Origin: Bacteroidota bacterium
Lineage (GTDB): Bacteria > Bacteroidota > Bacteroidia > Bacteroidales > JAAUTT01
Direction of reading: 5' to 3'
Assembly (NCBI GenBank): GCA_023429135.1
Contig: JAEYWD010000007.1
Location: forward strand, 31,238-95,237
Length of the DNA stretch: 64,000 nt
The notes below the pieces were generated by a model, which saw only the letters and a list, made by a program, of their open reading frames with translations, was not told the origin of the DNA and did not search any database. Positions 53,131-61,587 of the stretch are shown here, one piece after another. A program made the position numbers and the translations under genes. The first letter of the stretch is position 1. Every line of letters begins with the position of its first letter.

Positions 53131-53794
53131 ACATTCATTGTTTTGGTTAAACATTTTTTAAACTGTCATTTATACTTGATTTCTAACGAAAGGTTCCTGT
53201 TTTTATTTGTTTTCCTAAAAAAAATCACCTTACGTTTCTTAAATCCTGATTAATTAATTAGGCTTTAGGGTGAAAGAAAAATATCATGTTCATTTTCGTC
53301 CTAAAGCCTGCTGTTCCATTCGTTCTATACGCAGAAACAGCTACAAACATTCACTTGAATTCCCCTATTGACAATGGTATGACAGAAAACCCTACCTCGA
53401 TTAATAAAAAATAAGAATAATTTTTCATCAGATCCCTCCCTCATCATCCAATTCTACTTTGTCAGGTTTTACACTATTTTCTAAAACGCCTTTTATAAGT
53501 TCTTGATCAGCTTTAACAACGGTCACTTCCTGTTTAGAAAAGCTATAACATTGTCCTGCTTAATTAAATTTACAAATATTAATGGTTCGCTCAGTCCGAC
53601 TAACCACCTTTTTGACGAGAAAGATTAAAATGGTTGCGTCAAATATTCCTTGAAAAGGATACAAAAAACAAAAGGTGCTGGTTAGCAGCACCCTTCATTA
53701 TAAAATATTTTTTAGTCCACAGTCGACAGACCACTGTCCACAGCCAACAGCCATCTAAATGTATTTGGCTGTGGTCTGAGGTCTGAGGTCTCCT
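53131..53794. other. 664-bp intergenic region with repeats and a possible gene remnant
   Basis: From right to left it holds a heptad array with inverted halves (53714-53794), a start-less minus-strand frame 53428-53559 that reads like coding sequence (SFSKQEVTVVKADQEL..., ending DDEGGI), and an AGGCTTTAGG/CCTAAAGCCT hairpin (53260-53309). No intact gene is seen. Confidence 0.45.
53714..53794. repeat. Heptad array with inverted halves
   Basis: AGTCCAC, AGTCGAC, AGACCAC, TGTCCAC, AGCCAAC, AGCCATC in register (53714-53755), then GGCTGTG, GTCTGAG, GTCTGAG (53767-53787) as the complementary arm. It abuts the 3' end of the beta-subunit gene and may form its terminator. Confidence 0.75.
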
Positions 53795-55084
53795 CTACAT
53801 CAGAAAACTCATTAAAATACCGGCTGCAACTGCAGAACCAATTACCCCGGCTACGTTAGGAGCCATGGCATGAGTTAAAAGATGATTTGTAGGATCGGCC
53901 TTTAAGCCTTCCATCTGCGATACACGGGCACTGTCGGGCATTGCCGATACACCTGCATTACCAATTAAAGGGTTAATTTTATTTTCCTTCGATAAAAACA
54001 AATTCATCACCTTAGCAAATAAAACTCCACCAACAGTAGCAATTACAAATGCCGAACCTCCCAGGAGAAATATCGTGAGCGCTTTATTGCTGAGGATAAT
54101 CTCGGGTTGTGCAGCAGCTCCCAGTGTTAAACCCAATAAAATGGTTACTATGTCGAGCAAAGTGTTGCTTGCTGTAAACGCGAGGCGTTTTGTACTACCC
54201 GACTCCTTAAGAATATTTCCGAAAAACAGCATCCCTAAAACCGGCAATGCTCTGGGTACTATAATTCCTGTTAATACAAGACCTACCACCGGAAATAAAA
54301 TTTTCTCGTTATACGAAACCGCTCTTTGTGGTTTCATACGGATCACTCTTTCCTTTTTCGAAGTAAGAAGCCTCATAATTGGCGGTTGAATTACAGGAAC
54401 CAATGCCATAAATGCATAGGCCGAAATTGCAACAGGCACAAGAATGTCGGGAGCAAGCTTTGCCGATGCAAAAATAGAAATAGGACCGTCGGCTGTTCCA
54501 ATTAATCCTATGGAAGCGGCAGCAGGTAACTCAAATCCAAAGCTGTTTGCGGCAACGAATGCAGCAAAAACACCAACCTGCGATATAGCTCCTAACAACA
54601 TTAATTTTGGATTGGCAATTAGCGACGAAAAATCCGTCATTGCACCAATTCCTATAAAAATTAACGATGGATAAATACCATAGGAAAGTCCCTTATAAAA
54701 AATGTTGAAAAAGCTATTCTCCTCAAAAATATCGAACTGGTTATATCCAGTAATAAAAAAGGGAATATTGCTTATCAGCATTCCTACTCCAATGGGCACC
54801 AGTAACAGTGGCTGAAAATTATACCGGATCGACAATAATACCAGAATCATTCCGAGGATCATCATCACCAGTTTAACACCACCGCTACCAACAAGTGAAG
54901 AGGGGTCCATAATTGCAGGTTTTGCTGTTTCAACAGCCTCATTTGTTACTAAAGCAGTTGAGGTTTTGATTTCCGATTTGGCCAGAATAGAATCAGCAGG
55001 CTGAATGGTACCGGTTTGTGCTTTAACAATACCCGAAATAGAGAAGAAGAACAGGATGGCAATTAATGTAAAAAAACTCTTCAT
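53795..55084 (-). CDS. Na+-translocating decarboxylase beta subunit (OadB/MmdB/GcdB family)
   Basis: 429 residues. An N-terminal signal-like helix and linker (1-60) precede the conserved membrane core of about ten helices: 'GVKLVMMILGMILVLLSIRYNFQPLLLVPIGVGMLISNIPF', 'LIFIGIGAMTDFSSLIANPKLMLLGAISQVGVFAAF', the Na+-binding region 'GLIGTADGPISIFASAKLAP' with its essential Asp, and 'NPLIGNAGVSAMPDSARVSQ'. It removes CO2 from carboxybiotin and pumps Na+ out. Last gene of the operon; starts 5 bp after the biotin carrier stop. Confidence 0.94.
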   Translation of the reverse strand: MKSFFTLIAILFFFSISGIVKAQTGTIQPADSILAKSEIKTSTALVTNEAVETAKPAIMDPSSLVGSGGVKLVMMILGMILVLLSIRYNFQPLLLVPIGVGMLISNIPFFITGYNQFDIFEENSFFNIFYKGLSYGIYPSLIFIGIGAMTDFSSLIANPKLMLLGAISQVGVFAAFVAANSFGFELPAAASIGLIGTADGPISIFASAKLAPDILVPVAISAYAFMALVPVIQPPIMRLLTSKKERVIRMKPQRAVSYNEKILFPVVGLVLTGIIVPRALPVLGMLFFGNILKESGSTKRLAFTASNTLLDIVTILLGLTLGAAAQPEIILSNKALTIFLLGGSAFVIATVGGVLFAKVMNLFLSKENKINPLIGNAGVSAMPDSARVSQMEGLKADPTNHLLTHAMAPNVAGVIGSAVAAGILMSFLM

Positions 55085-55089
55085 ATCCT

Positions 55090-55521
55090 TTATTCAATTA
55101 CCATTAGTATATCACCCTGCAGCACAGAATCGCCGGCTTTAACTTTAATAGAGCGAATAATTCCGTCTTTCTCGGCCATAACATTATTCGCCATTTTCAT
55201 AGCCTCCATGGTCAATAATTTCTGACCCATTTTTACCTCGTCTCCATCTTTCACTTCTACAGTTAATATTACACCAGGAAGGGGTGACCTAACAGTAATG
55301 TTTTCAGTTTTTGAAGGAGTTTTAGGAATCTTTTTTTCCTTTGGGGTTGGAGGCGGAACTTCAGCACGCACCAAAATCGGGGTTTTTGTTGTTTTGATCT
55401 CCTTCTCCATATTTACCTGGTAGAAGGTCCCATTGACTTCCAAATGTATCTCATTATCTACTGTTTCGATAATTTCAACATTGTAATCGGATCCGCCAAT
55501 GTTAAATTTAAATTTTTTCAT
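55090..55521 (-). CDS. Biotin carboxyl carrier protein of the decarboxylase
   Basis: 143 residues. A linker rich in Pro, Lys and Thr (about 45-72) joins a short N-terminal strand region to the biotinyl domain 'ITVRSPLPGVILTVEVKDGDEVKMGQKLLTMEAMKMANNVMAEKDGIIRSIKVKAGDSVLQGDILMVIE'. The biotinylated Lys is in AMKM. The carrier moves CO2 from the alpha subunit to the membrane beta subunit. The gene starts 153 bp after the gamma-subunit gene, with a repeat between them, and ends 5 bp before the beta-subunit gene. Confidence 0.95.
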   Translation of the reverse strand: MKKFKFNIGGSDYNVEIIETVDNEIHLEVNGTFYQVNMEKEIKTTKTPILVRAEVPPPTPKEKKIPKTPSKTENITVRSPLPGVILTVEVKDGDEVKMGQKLLTMEAMKMANNVMAEKDGIIRSIKVKAGDSVLQGDILMVIE

Positions 55522-55540
55522 TTTTAATTATTAAAGATGT

Positions 55541-55592
55541 TTAGGCTTTAGGTCCTGATTGCTATCGGGATAGGTTTTTAGGAAGGGAGAGA
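55541..55592. repeat. Second copy of the GTCCCGATAG-type repeat
   Basis: Reads TTAGGCTTTAGGTCCTGATT then GCTATCGGGATAGGTTTTTA, aligned with few changes to 21936-21980. It sits inside the decarboxylase operon, between the gamma and biotin-carrier genes. Confidence 0.65.
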
Positions 55593-55674
55593 AATAATCT
55601 GAATAATGGTAAATTTCATTCTCGCTTTAAGACTTCTTTCCACAACCTATAGCCCAGATGTCCATAGCCTCAAT

Positions 55675-56025
55675 TTATCTGCTTTTTATCCAGTTTATAC
55701 CATAAATTTTTGAATTCCAGGGAGAATATGTCCGTGATACTCTCTTAATGGTCACCACTCTGTTTTCGTTATCGTGAATCTCATCCATAAACAGGTAGAT
55801 AGCGGCTGCAATGGCAGCGCTATCTCCTGCAGGAATATTGGAATTTTTTGACTTCGAACCATTAGCTTTAGAATTACCCGAACCACCATTTTTAATATAG
55901 TTCCTCATTCTTGAAACTATGGTAAAAACAATTGCGAGGGTAATAATAACTGCAAAAATTATTATCAACCCATAGATGCAAATTTCTAAAGCACTGTTTT
56001 GTATTGCTCCAATTTCTCCGGCCAT
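55675..56025 (-). CDS. Decarboxylase gamma-like small membrane subunit (OadG family)
   Basis: 116 residues. One transmembrane helix (about 17-40, 'CIYGLIIIFAVIITLAIVFTIVSRM'), a Gly/Ser/Lys/Asn linker, then 'GDSAAIAAAIYLFMDEIHDNENRVVTIKRVSRTYSPWNSKIYGI', the C-terminal motif of OadG-like proteins in this phylum. It anchors the soluble subunits to the beta subunit. It starts 2 bp after the mmdA stop. Confidence 0.85.
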   Translation of the reverse strand: MAGEIGAIQNSALEICIYGLIIIFAVIITLAIVFTIVSRMRNYIKNGGSGNSKANGSKSKNSNIPAGDSAAIAAAIYLFMDEIHDNENRVVTIKRVSRTYSPWNSKIYGINWIKSR

Positions 56026-56027
56026 AA

Positions 56028-57587
56028 TTATAAAGGAATGTTACAATGTTTTTTAGGAGGATTGGTATCTTTCTTTGTTTGAAGCGTTTGAAGGCCACGA
56101 ACGATGCGGAATCGTGTATTACGCGGTTCAATAACATCGTCGATGTAGCCGTATTTTGCAGCTTCATAAGGATTAGCAAACAAGTCTCTATACTCTTCTT
56201 CTTTCTGAGTAATGTATTTAACTTTTTCGCGAGGTTCAGTAATGGCAGCAATAGCTCTACCTTCGAGAATTTCAATAGCTCCTTTAGGTCCCATAACTGC
56301 AATTTCGGCTGATGGCCATGCATAGTTAAGGTCGCCTCTTAATTGTTTACAACCCATTACGTCGTGTGCTCCACCATACGATTTACGTAAGGTAATGGTA
56401 ATTTTTGGAACGGTAGCTTCACCATAGGCGAATAATAACTTAGCACCATTGGTGATAATTCCACCATATTCCTGCTGGCTTCCTGGTAAAAAGCCCGGAA
56501 CGTCCACCAAAGTTACGATAGGTACATTGAAACAATCGCAAAAACGAACAAAGCGGGCAGCTTTTTTCGACGACTCAATATCGAGCACACCTGCAAGGAA
56601 GTTAGGCTGATTGGCAACAATACCTACCGGCATTCCTCCAAATTTAGCAAAACCAACAACAATGTTCTTTGCATAATGACGGTGCATTTCGAGGAATTCC
56701 TTGTTATCCACAATCTGATAGATTACATCTTTCACATCGTAAGGCTGATTGGGATTTTCGGGAACAATTGTATTAAGTGTATCTTCAGCTCTGTCAATCG
56801 GATCTTCGCAAACGGTGTGGATAGGATCTTCCAGGTTATTCTGCGGAAGATATTCCAATAATTTGCGGATAAGCATTAAGCCTTCATCTTCATTGGTAAC
56901 ACGGAAATGGGCCACACCCGATTTGGAAGAATGAATGGTTGCACCACCAAGATCTTCGTCGGTAATATCTTCTCCGGTAACAGTTTTGGTAACTTTAGGA
57001 CCGGTTACAAACATGTAGCTTGTTTTTTCGGTCATAATAATAGCATCGGTTAAGGCTGGAGAATAAACAGCACCACCGGCACAAGGACCAAAAATGGCAG
57101 AGATCTGAGGTACTACACCTGAGGCCATGATGTTACGCTGGAAAATTTCTGCATAACCTGCCAAGCTTTTTACCCCTTCCTGAATACGTGCACCACCACT
57201 ATCGTTAATGCCAATCACAGGAGCGCCAACTTTCATGGCCTGGTCCATAACTTTGCAGATTTTCTTGGCATGGGTTTCGGATAACGAACCACCCATTACT
57301 GTAAAATCCTGGGCAAAAACATAAACTACACGACCGTCAATAGTACCGTGTCCGGTAACAACACCATCACCGGGATAAATTTCTTTATCCAAACCAAACT
57401 CGGTACTACGGTGTGTTACAAACATATCAAACTCTTCAAAGCTTCCTTCGTCAAGTAATACTTCAATACGCTCGCGAGCGGTCATTTTACCTTTTGCATG
57501 CTGCGAATCAATCCTTTTTTGTCCACCACCAAGTTTGGCAGCTTCCCTGCGGTCGATTAACTCCTTAATTCTATTGTGAGAACTCAT
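56028..57587 (-). CDS. mmdA: Methylmalonyl-CoA decarboxylase alpha / acyl-CoA carboxylase carboxyltransferase
   Basis: 519 residues. Crotonase-fold double carboxyltransferase: 'GGGQKRIDSQHAKGKMTARERIEVLLDEGSFEEFD', 'VYVFAQDFTVMGGSLSETHAKKI', 'GINDSGGARIQEGVKSLAGYAEIF', 'GPCAGGAVYSPALTDAIIM' and the C-terminal 'FVRFCDCFNVPIVTLVDVPGFLPGSQQEYGGIITNGAKLLFAY', 'SYGGAHDVMGCKQLRGDLNYAWPSAEIAVMGPKGAIEIL'. It transfers CO2 from (S)-methylmalonyl-CoA to biotin, giving propionyl-CoA. With gamma, carrier and beta genes downstream it forms the sodium pump; the reverse carboxylase role cannot be excluded. Confidence 0.94.
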   Translation of the reverse strand: MSSHNRIKELIDRREAAKLGGGQKRIDSQHAKGKMTARERIEVLLDEGSFEEFDMFVTHRSTEFGLDKEIYPGDGVVTGHGTIDGRVVYVFAQDFTVMGGSLSETHAKKICKVMDQAMKVGAPVIGINDSGGARIQEGVKSLAGYAEIFQRNIMASGVVPQISAIFGPCAGGAVYSPALTDAIIMTEKTSYMFVTGPKVTKTVTGEDITDEDLGGATIHSSKSGVAHFRVTNEDEGLMLIRKLLEYLPQNNLEDPIHTVCEDPIDRAEDTLNTIVPENPNQPYDVKDVIYQIVDNKEFLEMHRHYAKNIVVGFAKFGGMPVGIVANQPNFLAGVLDIESSKKAARFVRFCDCFNVPIVTLVDVPGFLPGSQQEYGGIITNGAKLLFAYGEATVPKITITLRKSYGGAHDVMGCKQLRGDLNYAWPSAEIAVMGPKGAIEILEGRAIAAITEPREKVKYITQKEEEYRDLFANPYEAAKYGYIDDVIEPRNTRFRIVRGLQTLQTKKDTNPPKKHCNIPL

Positions 57588-57614
57588 ATATACTGGAATC
57601 GTTAAGATTTATAA

Positions 57615-58016
57615 TTATTTGCTGCAAAATTCGGTTAACACACCCATGGTAGCCTTTGGATGAAGGAATCCTATTTTTAATCCTTCAGCTCCTTTTCGGG
57701 AAGTTTTATCAATAAGATTGATACCTTTCTCACCAGCTTCGGTAAGTGCTGCATCAACATTATCGAAAGCAAAAGCAATGTGATGAATACTCTGACCTTT
57801 ATTGGCCAGAAATTTACCAATTGGACCTTCGGGGTCAGTTGATTCCAATAACTCAATTTTAGTTTGTCCGATCATAAAAAATGCTGTTTTTACTTTCTGG
57901 TCGGTTACTTCTTCGATTGCATAGCATTCCAGTCCCAAAACCTCTTCGTAATATTTACGGGCTTCTTCAATACTGTTAACTGCAATGCCAATGTGTTCAA
58001 TATGTGTAGGCTTCAT
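57615..58016 (-). CDS. mce: Methylmalonyl-CoA epimerase
   Basis: 133 residues, vicinal-oxygen-chelate fold. It converts (R)- to (S)-methylmalonyl-CoA, linking the B12-dependent mutase to the decarboxylase. 'IEHIGIAVNSIEEARKYYEEVLGL' has the first metal-binding His, 'GQSIHHIAFAFDNVDAAL' the second region, and 'AEGLKIGFLHPKATMGVLTEFC' the terminal Glu. First gene of the operon, 27 bp before mmdA. The mutase genes are not in the window. Confidence 0.95.
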   Translation of the reverse strand: MKPTHIEHIGIAVNSIEEARKYYEEVLGLECYAIEEVTDQKVKTAFFMIGQTKIELLESTDPEGPIGKFLANKGQSIHHIAFAFDNVDAALTEAGEKGINLIDKTSRKGAEGLKIGFLHPKATMGVLTEFCSK

Positions 58017-58491
58017 ATTATTGTATGATAAGAATTAAAAAAATTATATATAAAACATTAAAACTTTCAATAAAACAAACATTTAATTGTTAGAAAAGGT
58101 GAAAAATCGCCCAAATTGTGAAATCCTAAAGTCTGTTAAAACTACCAACGATGAGTGCAATTATCTAATCAACAATAGGTTACGAAAGGTAACAAATTCA
58201 CCCTGCAAAAATAGTAAATAATGAAGTTTATTAGTAAAAGAAAAAAAAAGTTGTAGGACATAAAACTCCAAGGTTTTTTGAGAATTGAGGTCATATAAAA
58301 TACTGTTAAACTAATCATTACAACACAATCAATTTAAAAGACAGGGTTATAATTGGTTCGAAATTTATATTGAATCTAAATTACAAATTAAAGCGCCTGA
58401 TTTATTGAGTTTTTGATAAATTGTGAACAAAATAACACACATGAAATCAATTAATGTAATAAATTTAGCGCGGCTATTAACTTAACAATAC
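58017..58491. other. 475-bp divergent intergenic region
   Basis: Very AT-rich. On the minus strand TATTTTTG (58213-58206) could be the -7 element of mce with a leader of about 180 nt; on the plus strand TAAATTTA (58460-58467) lies 24 nt before the cytochrome-FGE gene. A small GTTAC/GTAAC hairpin is near 58182. No gene is seen. Confidence 0.4.
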
Positions 58492-60024
58492 ATGAAGAAT
58501 ATTTTCAAATCTCTTAAAGTTACAGGTAAACTATTATTTCTCATTGGTATTATAATAGGTTTACTACTATTTTTTGCAGGAAAAAAAGCAACTGAATATA
58601 CATCTACCGACGAATTTTGTCAGAAGTGCCATGTACACCCGCATGCTGAAGCTTCATGGAAACTTTCCACACATTATAATAACAAAAGAGGGGTTTATGT
58701 TCATTGTGTCGATTGCCATCTCCCACCAAAAGGTTTTCCCTACTTAAGGGAAAAAATTAAAACCGGAGCCCGCGATGTTTGGGGTAAACTTTTTAAAGAC
58801 CCTGCAAAAATAAACTGGGAAGCCAAAGCTCAACTGGAACATGCCAAAAAAATCGTTTATAAAGAATCGTGCATCCATTGCCATCAGAACCTCTTTCCTA
58901 TTGGTTTAAGTGAAAAGGGCGATAAAGCACATCTTTATTATTCCCAGCATCCGGATGATTTACATTGCATTAACTGCCACTTATACGTTGGACATTACAA
59001 CCCGAATGCAAAACACGAACAAAGTACCGAATTTGCTGAAGGACAGCAATCGAAAAACGATGTTATCTTCCCAGCTCCTGCTTTGGTCACTAAATTTGAG
59101 AATTTTACCGAATTGGTTCCCAATACAAATGTGAGTTTTGAAATGGTTGCCATCCCTGGAGGAACCTTTAAAATGGGCAGCACCGAAAAAGAACAACTCA
59201 GAAAGGAAGATGAAGGTCCGGTAAGAGATGTAACCATCAGCCCTTTCTTTATGGGTAAAGTTGAAGTAAGCTGGAAAGAGTACCTTGCATTTTTCAACGC
59301 TACAGCTTCAGAAGGAAGACTTTCCAAAAAGGATAACGAAGCAAAAGCTAAAAATGTTGACGCTATTACCGGCCCAACACCGCCATACGGAGATCCTTCA
59401 CAAGGCTGGGGAAAAGGTGATAAGCCAGCAATTACAATGACTCATCATGCTGCTCAGGTATATTGTGAGTGGCTATCGAAAAGAACGGGACGTAAATATC
59501 GCCTTCCAACGGAAGCTGAATGGGAATATGCATGTCGTGCAAAAAGTGAAACTCCGTATTTCTTCCCCGGAAATCCTAAAAAATATACCGAAAATGGGTT
59601 TTTGAAAAAAATATTCGGACCCGATACAACTGTAATAGCCAGCCATGCTTTTTACAAGCTAAACAGCGGCAACAGAACCCAGGAACCTAAAAGCATAAAA
59701 CCTAATGCATTTGGCTTGGTTAATATGATTGGTAACGTAAAAGAGTTTTGTTCCGATTATTATGCTCCCGATGAATATTCCAAAACCGGACAAGCAGTAA
59801 CTAACCCGAAGGGTCCTGAAAGCGGTTCGGAATTTGTGATCAGAGGTGGCGCCTTCGATAGCGATGCTTCAGAACTCAGAAGCGCAGCACGTGAATTTAC
59901 CCAAACGGATAAATGGCTTAAAACCGACCCTCAAATACCTAAAAGTGTATGGTGGTATTCCGACGTAATCAACGTTGGTTTCAGGGTTGTATGTGAACCC
60001 GATAGTAGTATTCTTAACAAATAA
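58492..60024 (+). CDS. Tetraheme NapC/NrfH-like cytochrome c fused to an FGE-sulfatase domain
   Basis: 510 residues. A membrane helix (10-29) anchors a NapC/NirT-type domain with four CxxCH heme sites: C43QKCH, C72VDCH, C127IHCH and C159INCH. A linker (about 170-212) leads to a complete FGE-type domain (213-503): 'FEMVAIPGGTFKMGSTEKEQLRKEDEGPVRDVTISPFFMGKVEVSWKEYLAFF', 'YRLPTEAEWEYACRA', 'NAFGLVNMIGNVKEFCSDYY', 'VIRGGAFDSDASELRSAAREF' and 'VGFRVVCE'. NapC/NrfH proteins pass electrons between the quinone pool and periplasmic partners. The FGE part probably binds a partner or glycan; it lacks the usual FGE Cys pair. First gene ahead of Tat-exported oxidoreductases, 32 bp from the next. Confidence 0.9.
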   Translation: MKNIFKSLKVTGKLLFLIGIIIGLLLFFAGKKATEYTSTDEFCQKCHVHPHAEASWKLSTHYNNKRGVYVHCVDCHLPPKGFPYLREKIKTGARDVWGKLFKDPAKINWEAKAQLEHAKKIVYKESCIHCHQNLFPIGLSEKGDKAHLYYSQHPDDLHCINCHLYVGHYNPNAKHEQSTEFAEGQQSKNDVIFPAPALVTKFENFTELVPNTNVSFEMVAIPGGTFKMGSTEKEQLRKEDEGPVRDVTISPFFMGKVEVSWKEYLAFFNATASEGRLSKKDNEAKAKNVDAITGPTPPYGDPSQGWGKGDKPAITMTHHAAQVYCEWLSKRTGRKYRLPTEAEWEYACRAKSETPYFFPGNPKKYTENGFLKKIFGPDTTVIASHAFYKLNSGNRTQEPKSIKPNAFGLVNMIGNVKEFCSDYYAPDEYSKTGQAVTNPKGPESGSEFVIRGGAFDSDASELRSAAREFTQTDKWLKTDPQIPKSVWWYSDVINVGFRVVCEPDSSILNK

Positions 60025-60056
60025 TTTGCAATTCACTTTACATTACTTAATTAATT

Positions 60057-61445
60057 ATGAAAAACTTTCAAATCAGTCGTCGAAAATTCCTGGGCAGCGC
60101 AGCCGCCGCAGGAGCTATCACAACATTGGGGACCATGGCAACTGTTGGTTCGGCCGGTCTGGTTACCAGTTGTAGTGGTGATACCAAAAAGAAAAAATAC
60201 ACTAACATCGAGGAGCTCAAGCTCCCTCCGCTATTAGAAAAAGCTCCCGACGGGAAACCGTTGAAAGCAGGTTTGGTTGGTTGTGGTGGCCGTGGAGTCG
60301 GTGCTGCCATAAACTTTCTGAAATCAGGTAACGGTCTCTCCATTACTGCTATTGCGGATATTTTCGAGGACAAAATCAAGGATTGCCGTGAAAAGCTGAA
60401 AAAAGAAAACAATGAATTGTCTGACGACCAGTGCTTCCTTGGATTCGATGCTTATGAAAAAGTTATCGCTTCAGGTGTAGATGTAGTTATTTTAGCTACT
60501 CCTCCGCATTTCCGTCCAAAACAATTTGCCGATGCTGTAAATGCAGGAAAGCATGTGTTTTTGGAAAAACCTGTAGCTGTTGACCCTGTAGGTGCCCGCA
60601 CCATTATGGCGGCTGCTAAAAAAGCAGAAAGCCTTGGTTTAACAGTTGTTACCGGAACACAACGCCGTCACCAGCACGATTATGTTGGTACCTATAAACA
60701 GATTATGGACGGAGCAATAGGCGACATAGTTGGCGCTAACTGCTACTGGAACCAGAATATGCTATGGTTCAGAAAGAAAGAAGCAAGCTGGAGCGAAATG
60801 GAAGCTATGATCCGCGACTGGGTTAACTGGACCTGGTTATCGGGCGACCATATTGTTGAACAGCACGTTCATAACATCGACGTTATCAACTGGTTTACCG
60901 GGAAACACCCCGTGAAAGCAGTAGGTTTTGGGGCACGCCAAAGAAGAATAACCGGCGACCAATACGATATGTTCAGCATTGATTATGTTTACGATAACGG
61001 TTTACATATGCACAGTATGTGCCGTCAGATTGACGGAACTGTTAATAACGTTAGCGAATATATTGTTGGCACCGATGGTATGAGTAATTGCAAGAATGCC
61101 ATTTATAATCCTGATGGCACAGTAAGGTGGACATTCGATTATGGTAAGGACGAACAAGGCAAACCACTCGAAAAAACCAAAATTTCGCCATACGATCAGG
61201 AACACATTGATATGGTAACTGCAATCCGCACCAATAAACCCATTAACGAAGCCGAGGCAACTGCTGTTTCAACGTTAGTAGGTATTATGGGACGTGTTTC
61301 GGCATACACAGGTAAAGAAGTTACCTGGGACGAAATGATGAACTCCGAACTTAAACTTGGTCCTGAAACATATGTTTTAGGTCCTATGGATATGACACCA
61401 AAAATTCCGGTTCCCGGAGAAGGAAAAGAAGAAGAGAAAAAATAA
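60057..61445 (+). CDS. Tat-exported Gfo/Idh/MocA oxidoreductase
   Basis: 462 residues. A twin-arginine signal 'ISRRKFLGSAAAAGAITTLG' ends in 'VTSC', so it may also be lipidated. Rossmann domain 'LKAGLVGCGGRGVGAAINFLKSG' and 'VDVVILATPPHFRPKQFADAVNAGKHVFLEKPVAVDPVGARTIM' with the EKP Lys. The C-terminal domain includes 'VTGTQRRHQHDYVGTYKQIMDGAIGDIVGANCYWNQ' and 'WTWLSGDHIVEQHVHNIDVINWFTGKHPVKAVGFGARQRR' (catalytic His region). It resembles periplasmic glycoside/inositol dehydrogenases that keep NAD(P) tightly bound. With the cytochrome gene just upstream, its electrons could go to quinone or heme. Ends in charged 'GEGKEEEKK'. Confidence 0.9.
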   Translation: MKNFQISRRKFLGSAAAAGAITTLGTMATVGSAGLVTSCSGDTKKKKYTNIEELKLPPLLEKAPDGKPLKAGLVGCGGRGVGAAINFLKSGNGLSITAIADIFEDKIKDCREKLKKENNELSDDQCFLGFDAYEKVIASGVDVVILATPPHFRPKQFADAVNAGKHVFLEKPVAVDPVGARTIMAAAKKAESLGLTVVTGTQRRHQHDYVGTYKQIMDGAIGDIVGANCYWNQNMLWFRKKEASWSEMEAMIRDWVNWTWLSGDHIVEQHVHNIDVINWFTGKHPVKAVGFGARQRRITGDQYDMFSIDYVYDNGLHMHSMCRQIDGTVNNVSEYIVGTDGMSNCKNAIYNPDGTVRWTFDYGKDEQGKPLEKTKISPYDQEHIDMVTAIRTNKPINEAEATAVSTLVGIMGRVSAYTGKEVTWDEMMNSELKLGPETYVLGPMDMTPKIPVPGEGKEEEKK

Positions 61446-61459
61446 TTCTTTCTTTCAAC

Positions 61460-61498
61460 AAGAGGATTCCCTGCCTTATTAAAGGGGATCCTCTTTTT
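61460..61498 (+). terminator. Rho-independent terminator
   Basis: AAGAGGAT/ATCCTCTT stem with a 20-nt loop and a T run, 15 bp after the Gfo/Idh/MocA stop; it may only attenuate, since the next gene on the same strand is functionally related. Confidence 0.7.
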
Positions 61499-61587
61499 AT
61501 TTTCCAACCACAAAGATTTTCGCTTGTTATATTTATCGAATGATATCGATTTAATAACTTGCATAATAACTATCACTACAAAAACTT

